Virus record (IMG/VR): IMGVR_UViG_3300030106_005496
Coordinates: 1-59,159 of that record
Length of the DNA stretch: 59,159 bases
DNA from: a virus
Strand: one strand, 5' to 3'
Made by a program: the position numbers and the translations under genes. A model generated the notes under the pieces. The model was not told the origin of the DNA. It saw only the letters and a list, made by a program, of their open reading frames with translations, and made no database searches. Shown piece by piece: positions 51,238 to 58,877 of this stretch (position 1 is its first letter; each line of letters starts with the position of its first letter).

Positions 51238-51867
51238 TTAACCACCAGTGATAGCGCTATAATCCATCATATTTTCAGCACCAGTTCCGTCACCGCTTAC
51301 GCTAGTGCCGTCAAAGTCTGTGAAGTTAGATAGGATATAGAATTCACCCGGAGTTGACCTAGTTGGAGATGCAGCATCATCAATCGCAGCAGTAGAACCA
51401 TCTTTCTGCACGAAGTTAAACGCTGTTCCAGCATTAGTTCCTTTAACTAAAGTACCAGTGAGAATATCGAATGTTCGATCTGCCCAAGTACCTTGTTGTA
51501 CACTCTTAACAATCTTATGGATATTTCCATTAGGACGAGAAGTAGTATCAGAACCATTGACTTCAATCGGATTGAATGAAGCAACTCCGCCAACTTGGTT
51601 ACCTACTCCACCTCTCATAATGAAACCAGTATTGGTTGCAGTACGAACTGTTGGGAAGTAAGCAATAGTTCCATCGGATTTAGCTTCATTAGTCCAATCG
51701 CTATCAATAACCATTGCACCACTTTGCTTCAAGCCTCTGACAGTATCAATAGGAGATTTTGCTTGAAACTTGCTACCAGAAATATTACCGCCGTTAAGAA
51801 TAGTTCCCTTGTCAGGGTTGTATCCGTTACCAGATACAGATTCTTGTTTATGTGTGCTTACAGCCAT
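51238..51867 (-). CDS. Structural-type virion protein
   Basis: 209 residues, Gly/Ser/Thr/Asn-rich, with beta-type repeats (GTILNGGNISGSKFQAK, GGVGNQVGGVASFNP, and so on), few Cys and no membrane span. The composition matches the 236-residue virion protein at 7007, although no long identical segment is seen. Its own GTGTATAATA element lies 75 bases before its ATG and AAAGG eight bases before it, so expression is likely strong and late. Function: capsid or tail component by composition only. Confidence 0.6.
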   Translation of the reverse strand: MAVSTHKQESVSGNGYNPDKGTILNGGNISGSKFQAKSPIDTVRGLKQSGAMVIDSDWTNEAKSDGTIAYFPTVRTATNTGFIMRGGVGNQVGGVASFNPIEVNGSDTTSRPNGNIHKIVKSVQQGTWADRTFDILTGTLVKGTNAGTAFNFVQKDGSTAAIDDAASPTRSTPGEFYILSNFTDFDGTSVSGDGTGAENMMDYSAITGG

Positions 51868-51941
51868 TTTTTAAGCCTTTCTATAATATGACTATTTACA
51901 CAGATCCTTTTTGTCCAACAATAAAGTCCAGTCCCTATATA

Positions 51942-51951
51942 TATTATACAC
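51942..51951 (-). promoter_or_regulatory. Phage-type promoter element GTGTATAATA
   Basis: Ten bases identical to the elements at 6965, 43687 and 53929. They lie 75 bases before the ATG of the 209-residue structural gene and directly before the stop of the DeoC-like gene. No -35 box is visible at the proper spacing. Confidence 0.55.
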
Positions 51952-51953
51952 CA

Positions 51954-52586
51954 TCAAATTATGTCGCTTATTACTTTAGCAGACATTATTCTAAGGGCAT
52001 GAATATCTATGTCTTTAAACAGGTCTACATGAGACCTATCAAACGCTCTCACGCAAGGCGTTACTAAGCAGCCTGTTTTTTTTGCTATTTCATAGGAAAT
52101 AATAGCGTTGTCAGTAATATCATCTACTAAAAACCCAGTTGAATTTATTATGTTTGTGATGCCTTGAGAAGATAGTAGTTCACAAATCAATAAGACTGTG
52201 TCAACTGGAAACAGCCTATATTCAATAATTGCACGCATTTCTACATTGTTTTGATCGCAGACCGCTCTGCAAGACTTGATGTCATCTTTTATCTTTCGCC
52301 AGTTTTTTTCTTTCACATAACTGTTATTTATCACTAAATCTATAAAAGAAGCTCCTTGTCTGGCCGCTAATATGATTTCGTGGACTCTAACTTGAGTGCT
52401 ACTAAGACCATATGGGAAGTCGATGGCCGCAGAGAATTTCTGGTGGGATAAGAACTCAGACACCCTAGACATAAAACCTGAAGGGATTGCTATACAGCTA
52501 ACGTCTTTCTCTGTTCCTACAAATATTGTTTCCAGAATATCTTTATAGGTAGAGTCTTGGTTGTAACAAGCTAATTCAGTAAGCAA
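51954..52586 (-). CDS. DeoC-like protein lacking the Schiff-base lysine
   Basis: 210 residues. The start is TTG at 52586, supported by AGGAG seven bases upstream; it overlaps the ClpP gene by 11 bases. SAAIDFPYGLSSTQVRVHE, ASFIDLVINNSY and MRAIIEYRLFP follow the deoxyribose-phosphate aldolase order. The Schiff-base segment K-T-S-T-G-F reads I-N-S-T-G-F here (I147-N148), so the catalytic Lys is missing, and the second Lys region (K-A-S-G-G) is replaced by TPCVRAF. It may be a binding protein or have another activity. Confidence 0.7.
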   Translation of the reverse strand: MLTELACYNQDSTYKDILETIFVGTEKDVSCIAIPSGFMSRVSEFLSHQKFSAAIDFPYGLSSTQVRVHEIILAARQGASFIDLVINNSYVKEKNWRKIKDDIKSCRAVCDQNNVEMRAIIEYRLFPVDTVLLICELLSSQGITNIINSTGFLVDDITDNAIISYEIAKKTGCLVTPCVRAFDRSHVDLFKDIDIHALRIMSAKVISDII

Positions 52587-53160
52587 TTTTAGACTCCTGT
52601 GAATAATCCCAGATATCGTCTATTACTTTTAACTTTTTAGCCTCTTGTGGGCTAAGCCAAAGCCCATGCTGTATTTCAGACCTGAACTTTTGAATTGATG
52701 GCTTTGTTTTTTTGCCGCAGTTCCTTGCTACTTTGCTGATAATATCATCGTATTTTCCATCGGTATAAGAAGTATAGGCTCTCTGATTAGCTATGTAATC
52801 CATATCTAAATCAAAGAGTATTGGATGAAGCATTATCGTAGAGTTTTCGGTTGCGTATCTGTGCGAACCGAATGTAAGCAGGTACGCTGCGGCTGAATAA
52901 GATTTTCCAAAAGATATTGTGTTTACTTCTAAACCACTATTTTTAGCGCCGTTAATTTCATCAATCATAGCGCAAGCAGAATCGACATCACCCCCTTCAG
53001 AATTTATATAGATATAAGCGACAGATGCTTTCTTCATTAATAAATGCCTAAGAGAAAGCGTAAGTTTTTCTTCGGTCTCTTCGTCTATCTCTCCTCGAAT
53101 AAAAATTCTTCCAGATTCAAGCAAAAAATCTTCGCTCAATTCTGAAATCTTTTTATTCAT
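52576..53160 (-). CDS. clpP: ClpP-like serine protease
   Basis: 194 residues. IYINSEGGDVDSACAMIDEI is the ClpP N-core, SFGKSYSAAAYLLTFGS holds the catalytic Ser (in Y-S-A) and STIMLHP the catalytic His. The later Asp region is less clear. Phage ClpP-type proteases mature capsids (as in some prohead proteases) or degrade proteins. No unfoldase gene is in this window. An N-terminal extension (ISELSEDFLLESGRIFIRG) replaces the usual host propeptide. Confidence 0.85.
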   Translation of the reverse strand: MNKKISELSEDFLLESGRIFIRGEIDEETEEKLTLSLRHLLMKKASVAYIYINSEGGDVDSACAMIDEINGAKNSGLEVNTISFGKSYSAAAYLLTFGSHRYATENSTIMLHPILFDLDMDYIANQRAYTSYTDGKYDDIISKVARNCGKKTKPSIQKFRSEIQHGLWLSPQEAKKLKVIDDIWDYSQESKIAY

Positions 53161-53305
53161 CTTTTTTTCCCCACTCTTGTAAAGCTTCTAGAAATAAATC
53201 AAGATCTATTTCAAATTCAACTTCTCCATCTTCATCAATAAAAACTTCAACTCCACTATCTTCTTCTTGTGATAGCTGCTGAAGCTTATAGAAGAAACTA
53301 CTCAT
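53153..53305 (-). CDS. Small acidic protein, 50 residues
   Basis: An intact frame from the ATG at 53305 (overlapping the upstream stop by eight bases) to a TAA at 53153-53155 that overlaps the ClpP start by eight bases. It fills the only apparent gap in this part of the operon. The protein is very acidic, with alternating acidic and hydrophobic residues (VEVFIDEDGEVEFEIDLDLF) and an amphipathic helix at the end (LEALQEWGKK). It could be an adaptor or inhibitor of the adjacent protease. No family was recognised. Confidence 0.65.
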   Translation of the reverse strand: MSSFFYKLQQLSQEEDSGVEVFIDEDGEVEFEIDLDLFLEALQEWGKKDE

Positions 53306-53897
53306 TGTTTAATATTAAACCACCAAATTTATTTTTTTGAATATTATAGGACTTTAAGCTATTCAAATAATCTTTATCGTTTTCTTTATTTGTACTGCTG
53401 TAAAGTATATCTCCTTCACGAGAAACGAAAATAGTCCAAAATTTATCCTCAGAGACAATGTCCCTTATCATTTTTACGGTTTCTGTTACGTCTTCGTCCA
53501 TTTCAAATGGATCGCATAATGCTTCTTCTATAGATTTTCTAACGTCAGAAAAATTAAAAAGCTTGCCTAAGCCAATAAAAAACCTATACCTAGACATCAC
53601 ATTTAGAAGCTCTACGCCTTCTATTTCTTCTACTTTAGACTGAACAGACTTTGTTATATCGAAGTTCGTATGTCCCATCCAACAATCAAATTGGTTCATG
53701 ACATTCATTTTGTCATGGAGTTGGTACATACCCATTGGCGTAGTGACGAGCGATGGTATTTTATCTAAGAAGGACAAGGCATCTTCTGCCATTTCCTGAT
53801 CTTCTTCGTCTTCGTACTGTTCGTAGAAATCTTCAACGATTTCTTGTTCTATTACGTCCTCATCCCATCGTTCCCAAGCTATTTTTTTATCTATCAT
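53298..53897 (-). CDS. Hypothetical acidic protein
   Basis: 199 residues with a very acidic N-terminus (EQEIVEDFYEQYEDEEDQE) and a helical body; no known motif. An own promoter element (GTGTATAATA, 53929-53938) and GGAG seven bases before the ATG precede it. It is followed by a 50-residue acidic gene and clpP in the same unit, so it may be a capsid-assembly or protease-substrate protein. That is speculation from order only. Confidence 0.6.
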   Translation of the reverse strand: MIDKKIAWERWDEDVIEQEIVEDFYEQYEDEEDQEMAEDALSFLDKIPSLVTTPMGMYQLHDKMNVMNQFDCWMGHTNFDITKSVQSKVEEIEGVELLNVMSRYRFFIGLGKLFNFSDVRKSIEEALCDPFEMDEDVTETVKMIRDIVSEDKFWTIFVSREGDILYSSTNKENDKDYLNSLKSYNIQKNKFGGLILNNE

Positions 53898-53928
53898 AAT
53901 ACAGCTCCGAGGAAAAAACGTTCTTAGT

Positions 53929-53938
53929 TATTATACAC
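53929..53938 (-). promoter_or_regulatory. Phage-type promoter element GTGTATAATA
   Basis: Ten bases identical to the elements at 6965, 43687 and 51942, in the 43-base gap between the 199- and 133-residue genes and 32 bases before the ATG at 53897. No -35 box was found at the proper spacing. It would drive the 199-residue, 50-residue, ClpP and DeoC-like genes. Confidence 0.6.
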
Positions 53939-53940
53939 TT

Positions 53941-54342
53941 TTAAGGATTATTCTCCTTCAGGATGGTAATACCTACATCTGTTGGTTTAACTACGACTTC
54001 ATCATCTAAAGATTCGGTCTTTTCTTGTAGTTTTTCTGACAATTCAACAAAAGCACCCATTCTATACAGCGTTAATTTAGCCCCAAAAGCCTCAAAGTCC
54101 TCAGTTTTACCTGCTTTTTCGCATTCTGATTCAATGAATTCTAATACATCTTCTATTAGCTTACCGCTGCTAGATTCAAAAAGCAAAGAGGCAAAAAGAC
54201 CATCTGCGTTTTTATCTACCTCATTATCCCACTTGAAATCAACGAATATATTACCTTTATCATCTAGGTAATACTTTAGATAAGCTGGAGATTTTTTTTC
54301 TAGCTTTCTTTTTGCAAAGAAACGTTTTATAGCTTTTAACAT
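53941..54342 (-). CDS. Hypothetical protein
   Basis: 133 residues. A basic N-terminal helix (KAIKRFFAKRKLEKK) precedes an acidic alpha/beta body (YLDDKGNIFVDFKWDNEVD, FIESECEKAGKTEDFEAFG, VVVKPTDVGITILKE). Small proteins of this shape are common in aquatic myoviruses without a known function. It is separated from the next gene by one base. Confidence 0.55.
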   Translation of the reverse strand: MLKAIKRFFAKRKLEKKSPAYLKYYLDDKGNIFVDFKWDNEVDKNADGLFASLLFESSSGKLIEDVLEFIESECEKAGKTEDFEAFGAKLTLYRMGAFVELSEKLQEKTESLDDEVVVKPTDVGITILKENNP

Positions 54343-54343
54343 A

Positions 54344-54556
54344 TTAAAAATACTTACTTAACACTTCCAACCTGTCTTCTGCATCCACTAAAGCATCTAA
54401 TGCTTCATCTAAATTTTTGTAGAAGTCTTCTGTGGAGTGATCTCCTATGCCGACAGATTTATCTAATAAAAGACCAAGAGATCCAAGAGCCTTATCTCTC
54501 TCTGACTCTGCTTTTTGTTTTAAATAATTTATGAAATGTACTTTTGGTGCTGGCAT
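54344..54556 (-). CDS. Small helical hypothetical protein, 70 residues
   Basis: 70 residues, predicted helical hairpin (HFINYLKQKAESERDKALGS and NLDEALDALVDAEDRLEVLS). Acidic C-terminal helix. Such short helical proteins accompany structural genes in large phages. No family was recognised. It is the first gene downstream of glycan island 2. Confidence 0.55.
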   Translation of the reverse strand: MPAPKVHFINYLKQKAESERDKALGSLGLLLDKSVGIGDHSTEDFYKNLDEALDALVDAEDRLEVLSKYF

Positions 54557-54559
54557 TAT

Positions 54560-55402
54560 CTACATCTCCTCAAATAAAATTTTAATTTCATTATGTGACC
54601 AATTCACATTTTGAAAGGCATACTGCATCTTGTCCCAAGATATAACCTCGTCATTCAGGTACTTTTCATTCAGCTCTTCTTCAGAATGATAAAACATCTG
54701 ACCTGAAATAAGAGGAGGGTCTTGAACACAATTACATGGAATACTAAACAGTATACTTTGATGGTAGGATGCCATACTCGGCCTATCTACTTCTTTTCTA
54801 GACTTTCCTGCAATAACGCCTTCCCATTGACGAAGATAATCAAACTTATGACTGTTTGATAATTCAGCAAGCTCTTTAGTTCTAAATATATGACCATCTA
54901 AAGATATTGGATAGCCAAAATTTAAAGTAGAGTCCCACTCTTTCCAGTTCCATTTTATAACGACTGGATTGAAATCATACTTCTTGAGCTTTACTTCTCC
55001 ATGCCTGTCTGGGTCTAGATAGTTTTGTACGGTTGTGTTTAATCCAAGCCTCATGGAAAAACAAAACACATCATCTGTCATCATGCTTTCGACAAATTCG
55101 GGATTTGTAGAAACTCTTTTGTAAATTACACAGTCATCCACTATTCCGCAAATATATTCAGACTCGCATGAATTCAAATATCCTAGAAAGTCTTCTACGA
55201 AGTCAACTTCTTCTTGCCACACAATGTTTGGCAGTATCTCTTCCGACTTTAGCTTTTCATAACCTTTAGCAAAGTCTTCTGTAGATGAAGTGTAGATCAC
55301 CCTGATTTCATTAAAGAATGAGGGCATATTGTAATGTATGCTCTCAAGTAGAAATCTTAGTTGTGAAGCTCTATCCTTTGATAGTATCAGTCCATTTATC
55401 AT
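54560..55402 (-). CDS. GT-A-like glycosyltransferase, paralog of 44867-45751
   Basis: 280 residues. NGLILSKDRASQLRFLLES, IRVIYTSSTED and ICGIVDDCVIY (D-D at about residue 88 may serve as the metal site) show a GT-A fold. SMRLGLNTTVQNYLDPDRHG and LDGHIFRTKELAELSN recur in the 44867 protein. The DD motif is better preserved here than in that paralog. It overlaps the PAP2 gene by 32 bases. No sugar specificity can be given. Confidence 0.65.
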   Translation of the reverse strand: MINGLILSKDRASQLRFLLESIHYNMPSFFNEIRVIYTSSTEDFAKGYEKLKSEEILPNIVWQEEVDFVEDFLGYLNSCESEYICGIVDDCVIYKRVSTNPEFVESMMTDDVFCFSMRLGLNTTVQNYLDPDRHGEVKLKKYDFNPVVIKWNWKEWDSTLNFGYPISLDGHIFRTKELAELSNSHKFDYLRQWEGVIAGKSRKEVDRPSMASYHQSILFSIPCNCVQDPPLISGQMFYHSEEELNEKYLNDEVISWDKMQYAFQNVNWSHNEIKILFEEM

Positions 55403-56060
55403 CTAAGTTTTCCTTAATGTTTTCCCAGCAGATTCTTGCCACTCTCATTGCGGCTTCGTTATCGCTAGGATAATGGACTCCTTGTAACATTCTAGCCGTA
55501 CCTACCATTGCGGCAGCTTCATAGAATCCAGTTTTATGTTCTGGATAAATATCAGATAGAATCTCAGCGTACAATGCACCTTCTGTTTGATGTCCACTAG
55601 GATACGCTGGAGTTTGATGAGTTGAAGTTTGTATTACTGAAATAACAAATCCTAGATGCGGAGCAACTTGAAATGGCCTCGCTCTTCTATGTAAGTATTT
55701 CAACTTTAACCATACTGGATAAACATTTTCTAAAGCTAAATCCACGAGTTCTTTCGGAAACTCAATGTTGTTTCTTTTTAAATAAGGCATGAAAGCATTG
55801 ACTGGTTCTTTGTCTACTTCCATTACAAGGTCGAATTGTTCTTGTGTCAGATTGCGGGTTACACGCTCGACCTCTTTTAGCTCTAGTCTAGTAATTTCGC
55901 TAGAATTTTTTGGAGGAGGAGGTAATATCTCTCTCCAGTCTATGGTTACGAGCGGATGCTCTTTTGCCATATAGTTTTTGTCTCTCTCGTTTGGAGAACC
56001 TTCATACTGAATAGAGTCAACTTCTTCTGATCCTCCAGCCGCATTAATTATATGAATCAT
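55371..56060 (-). CDS. PAP2-family phosphatase
   Basis: 229 residues. All three motifs of the family are present: KLKYLHRRARP (K-x6-R-P), AYPSGHQTEG (P-S-G-H) and ARMLQGVHYPSDNEA (R-x5-H-x3-D). The family removes phosphate from lipid or isoprenoid phosphates (e.g. undecaprenyl-PP) or, in the haloperoxidase branch, handles vanadate. No membrane span or signal peptide is seen, unlike membrane PAP2 enzymes, so it is a soluble type. A PAP2 enzyme in a phage next to glycosyltransferases suggests recycling of a sugar carrier. ATGA to the GT4 gene. Confidence 0.8.
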   Translation of the reverse strand: MIHIINAAGGSEEVDSIQYEGSPNERDKNYMAKEHPLVTIDWREILPPPPKNSSEITRLELKEVERVTRNLTQEQFDLVMEVDKEPVNAFMPYLKRNNIEFPKELVDLALENVYPVWLKLKYLHRRARPFQVAPHLGFVISVIQTSTHQTPAYPSGHQTEGALYAEILSDIYPEHKTGFYEAAAMVGTARMLQGVHYPSDNEAAMRVARICWENIKENLDDKWTDTIKG

Positions 56061-57169
56061 TCTTCTTCCAATCTTTCAATTATCTTTTTGGCTGAATTTT
56101 CCCAGCTAAACTTTTTGGCAGTATCTACTCCTGCTTGGTTTATGTTGAGTGCGTCCTTCTTTTTCTTTTCGTGGACTTCTCTCATGAGTTCTGCCAACTT
56201 AGATATTTCTTTATCTCCGATCTTAGCCCATTGGCCTTGACCTCTAAACCATTTTCCGTCATGAGCGTCTTCAAGCTCCTCAGTTTCGACCAACATGCAG
56301 TTATCTTCATTACAGAATTCTGTATGAGAAGAATAGTTAGTTGCTATAACTTGCTTTCCACAAGACATCATTTCTAATAGTTCTAAATTCCAACCCTCAG
56401 CTTTTGATGGAAATACACCGCAATCTGTTTGGCTCATGATGTTGTAGACATCTTGCTGTGATTGTTGTCTTGGTATAACACGAACTTTGTCTCCTAGCTT
56501 TGATGTGCGATATAATCTTTCCCATTTGAAGTTTTCTTCTTCGTTGTAGAAAGGATTGTCACACATCATCCATAGTTCAACATCATCGTCTTCGTTAAAT
56601 GCTTCGTTGAAAGCCTTGACTAGGACATCATGCCCTTTTCTCACTTCCCACTTTCCGCAGTTGTAGAATATCGTTTCTGGTCTGTGAGAAACCGATTCAC
56701 GAAAAATGGAACGATCAACTCCTAGAGGTATCACAGATGTTTTCTCATTCATGTGATCCTCACCATTGATAGATTTAAGTTGGTCTACGAGTATAGATTT
56801 TGACCACTCAGACGTTACAAACCATTTATCCAAGTAAGCAAGGTGGTGCTTCTCAAGATCTGTAAATTTATCAAGCTCAAAAATGGGAAACCCATATTTT
56901 TCGCCTCTGCCCACGAATTGGGTCATATCGTGCTGATGCCAGACTCTGATAGAAGGAGCGTTCCAATCAGGCATACGGGAGTTTGAAATCATCTGTTTCA
57001 AATCCTCATGGTACTGCTCAGGGGCTTCTACATTGCCTATAACAAACAAAGCTACCGTTTGCTTTAAGTCGCTCAAGGCTTTAGATAGGTTTAATCCGGT
57101 CACTCCGTAACCCAACTGGTTAATCGGACACGAAAGGTTGATGTTGTGTGTTGAATTTAGAAATCCCAT
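56057..57169 (-). CDS. GT4 glycosyltransferase
   Basis: 370 residues. NQLGYGVTGLNLSKAL (acceptor loop), VIPLGVDRSIF, FYNCGKWEVRKGHDVLVKAF (donor domain start, Arg/Lys) and FPSKAEGWNLELLEMMSCGK (E-x7-E donor site, about residues 264-283) are all in order. It should be an active retaining transferase on an NDP-sugar. The ATG follows the stop of a 39-residue membrane gene without a gap. Cytoplasmic. Confidence 0.88.
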   Translation of the reverse strand: MGFLNSTHNINLSCPINQLGYGVTGLNLSKALSDLKQTVALFVIGNVEAPEQYHEDLKQMISNSRMPDWNAPSIRVWHQHDMTQFVGRGEKYGFPIFELDKFTDLEKHHLAYLDKWFVTSEWSKSILVDQLKSINGEDHMNEKTSVIPLGVDRSIFRESVSHRPETIFYNCGKWEVRKGHDVLVKAFNEAFNEDDDVELWMMCDNPFYNEEENFKWERLYRTSKLGDKVRVIPRQQSQQDVYNIMSQTDCGVFPSKAEGWNLELLEMMSCGKQVIATNYSSHTEFCNEDNCMLVETEELEDAHDGKWFRGQGQWAKIGDKEISKLAELMREVHEKKKKDALNINQAGVDTAKKFSWENSAKKIIERLEEE

Positions 57170-57289
57170 TTACTTCTTTTTCCTTCTTTCAATAACTTTT
57201 TTCTCTTCTAGCTTGAGTACCCACAAGAATGTAAACGCAATCGTTAATTCTATAGCCCAAGCGGTTAGACCAGCGTACAGACCAGTCAT
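57170..57289 (-). CDS. Small membrane protein, 39 residues
   Basis: An intact frame from the ATG at 57289 to a TAA at 57170-57172; the next base (57169) is the ATG of the GT4 gene. AAGGG precedes the start. The N-terminal half is one hydrophobic span (LTAWAIELTIAFTFLWVL) and the C-terminal half is very basic (EEKKVIERRKKK), as in a single-span membrane peptide with a cytoplasmic basic end. It may anchor the glycosyltransferase or be a lysis-type peptide. It fills a 130-base gap. Confidence 0.6.
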   Translation of the reverse strand: MTGLYAGLTAWAIELTIAFTFLWVLKLEEKKVIERRKKK

Positions 57290-57299
57290 ATGCTCACCC

Positions 57300-58289
57300 T
57301 TATAATAAATTCCGAGAAGATTCTATAAGATTTTTCCAGTAGTCTAGCTTTATTTTATCCATATCGTAACTGCTTTTCATAATTATTTCAAGGTTTTCTT
57401 GCAGTAACTTAGGGTGTACTTCATTCCAAGAGTTTACTCTAACATGAGGAAGACCGTGTAGGTAGTCATATGCTGGCTGATTGGAGACTATAGGTATTGA
57501 TCCACAATACAAGCACTCCATGATTCTATAACAGTCTACACCATTACCTTCAGGACACAGAGTAAATACATGATTTTTTAAGTCTTCTAAATAATCTAAG
57601 TAGGGTTTTGGTTGTCTAACTATATTAACCCATTCAGGATTTGCGTTGATGAATCCACTCTTAAGATTTGCTCTTTCAATGGTATTATCTTGCCAATTCA
57701 AATACACCCAGTTGGAACTTCCTGATTTGACTTTTGAAATCTTGTCAGTCAAAATTCCCCGATCAAAATTCCAAATCTGGTTAGATACCGTAGAACAAAC
57801 GTCTTTCGGAGCGTCTTTGCCAACACCCAAAGGAATACTGGTTACTCTTCGATCCCTCGTCATTGTATTAACAAGAAACCACTTTACTACATTGTCTGGA
57901 ATCTCTGGCAAAGTAGAGTAAGTAAAGGCATAGCATTTGATAGAGTATTCGTCTTCTATATTACACCGTTCTAGTTCACATCTTGGTGGTACGTCTAAAT
58001 TGCCGTAACCCATTTCTGGTGTAATTGCTTGCTCGATGAAAGGTAGAGCCTTTCTCATGTCTATAGATACGGGATGTTCTTTCTGTATAGCCAACCCATA
58101 ATCGCTAAAACCACTAACAACTATATACCTGTTAGTGGTCTTTCTGCACTTAGCAAAAAACTTGTGTATGTGTTCTATATTGCAATAGACCACGCCGGAC
58201 TCTGGTATAGAATCATCGTCGTGGTCTATCTCATAGTTGCAATCACCTAAAGTCATCCAAGACTTGTTGTGTATTATTTGATCCTGCAT
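57300..58289 (-). CDS. Exostosin-like glycosyltransferase
   Basis: 329 residues. LKNHVFTLCPEGNGVDCYRI (about residues 248-267) followed by MECLYCGSIPIV is the exostosin/GT47-type donor signature (C-P-E-G-N-G-x-D, with the Glu). The N-terminal half is alpha/beta. Its C-terminal pattern also resembles the protein at 13539-14561. It is the first glycan gene of island 2, followed downstream by a small membrane gene and GT4. No signal peptide. Confidence 0.75.
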   Translation of the reverse strand: MQDQIIHNKSWMTLGDCNYEIDHDDDSIPESGVVYCNIEHIHKFFAKCRKTTNRYIVVSGFSDYGLAIQKEHPVSIDMRKALPFIEQAITPEMGYGNLDVPPRCELERCNIEDEYSIKCYAFTYSTLPEIPDNVVKWFLVNTMTRDRRVTSIPLGVGKDAPKDVCSTVSNQIWNFDRGILTDKISKVKSGSSNWVYLNWQDNTIERANLKSGFINANPEWVNIVRQPKPYLDYLEDLKNHVFTLCPEGNGVDCYRIMECLYCGSIPIVSNQPAYDYLHGLPHVRVNSWNEVHPKLLQENLEIIMKSSYDMDKIKLDYWKNLIESSRNLL

Positions 58290-58413
58290 CTTTAATCTGC
58301 TTGTTTTCCAAATCTATCAGTACAGCCATTCCTATAAAAGTAAAAGCAAACAATAAGCCTGCTAGTATTAGTATAACAATGAGTTCCTTATTTATTCTGT
58401 CTATTAATTTCAT
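58243..58413 (-). CDS. Small membrane protein, 56 residues
   Basis: 56 residues from the ATG at 58413 (AGGTG nine bases upstream); a GTG at 58425 is an alternative. One hydrophobic span (VILILAGLLFAFTFIGMAVL) with a basic N-terminal side and a polar C-terminal tail. It overlaps the exostosin-like gene by 47 bases. Possibly part of a lysis or envelope set with the two upstream small genes. No family was recognised. Confidence 0.5.
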   Translation of the reverse strand: MKLIDRINKELIVILILAGLLFAFTFIGMAVLIDLENKQIKDAGSNNTQQVLDDFR

Positions 58414-58421
58414 ATCAAAAT

Positions 58422-58577
58422 TCACCTGACACTTAAATAAATGTCTATCAAAAGCCCTAAAGATAAAGCCGCAAACAAGATGGGCATTAAAAGTAGAGTC
58501 AACAAAATTACATATCTTCTAAAAAGTACGCAGTCCTCTTTACTTATCCCCGTCAGATTTCTCATTAGGGATTTCAT
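58422..58577 (-). CDS. Small membrane protein, 51 residues
   Basis: 51 residues from the ATG at 58577 with AAAGG eight bases before it; longer readings from 58622 lie inside the next gene. A basic N-terminus (KSLMRNLT) is followed by one long span (YVILLTLLLMPILFAALSLG) and a short tail. Overlaps the next gene (58540) by 38 bases. Probably a lysis or membrane-anchor peptide. Function unknown. Confidence 0.5.
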   Translation of the reverse strand: MKSLMRNLTGISKEDCVLFRRYVILLTLLLMPILFAALSLGLLIDIYLSVR

Positions 58578-58875
58578 TAGAAGAACCTTTCTGAACTCCA
58601 GCATTGCGGAAGTTCTCAGCAAATTCTCGGAAGCCCTTTATAACCTCTTCTCTTGCTATCGGTCTTGATATTCTTTTTATTGATGAGTGCATCTCTTTTT
58701 CTATCATCTCTAAGAACATTTCAAGTTTCATTGAAGTGTTGTTAAGGTATGCGTTAGTGAGATACATATCTCCTTCAAGTTGGTTGATTCTTTTTCCTTG
58801 TTTATAGTTTGTCAATCCTAAACATCCTATCGTAATTGCCATTATTGCTAGGCAAAGCATGTTTAGTTTTTTCAT
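58540..58875 (-). CDS. Exported or membrane-anchored helical protein
   Basis: 111 residues. A short basic start and hydrophobic core (LNMLCLAIMAITIGCLGL) make an N-terminal anchor or signal sequence; a Cys at residue 18 with ITIGC before it is a weak lipobox candidate. The rest is helical and ends in a polar, disordered tail. The layout (anchor plus helical coil) would fit a spanin-like envelope protein, but no family was recognised. Three bases after the upstream gene's stop. Confidence 0.5.
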   Translation of the reverse strand: MKKLNMLCLAIMAITIGCLGLTNYKQGKRINQLEGDMYLTNAYLNNTSMKLEMFLEMIEKEMHSSIKRISRPIAREEVIKGFREFAENFRNAGVQKGSSNEIPNEKSDGDK

Positions 58876-58877
58876 TG

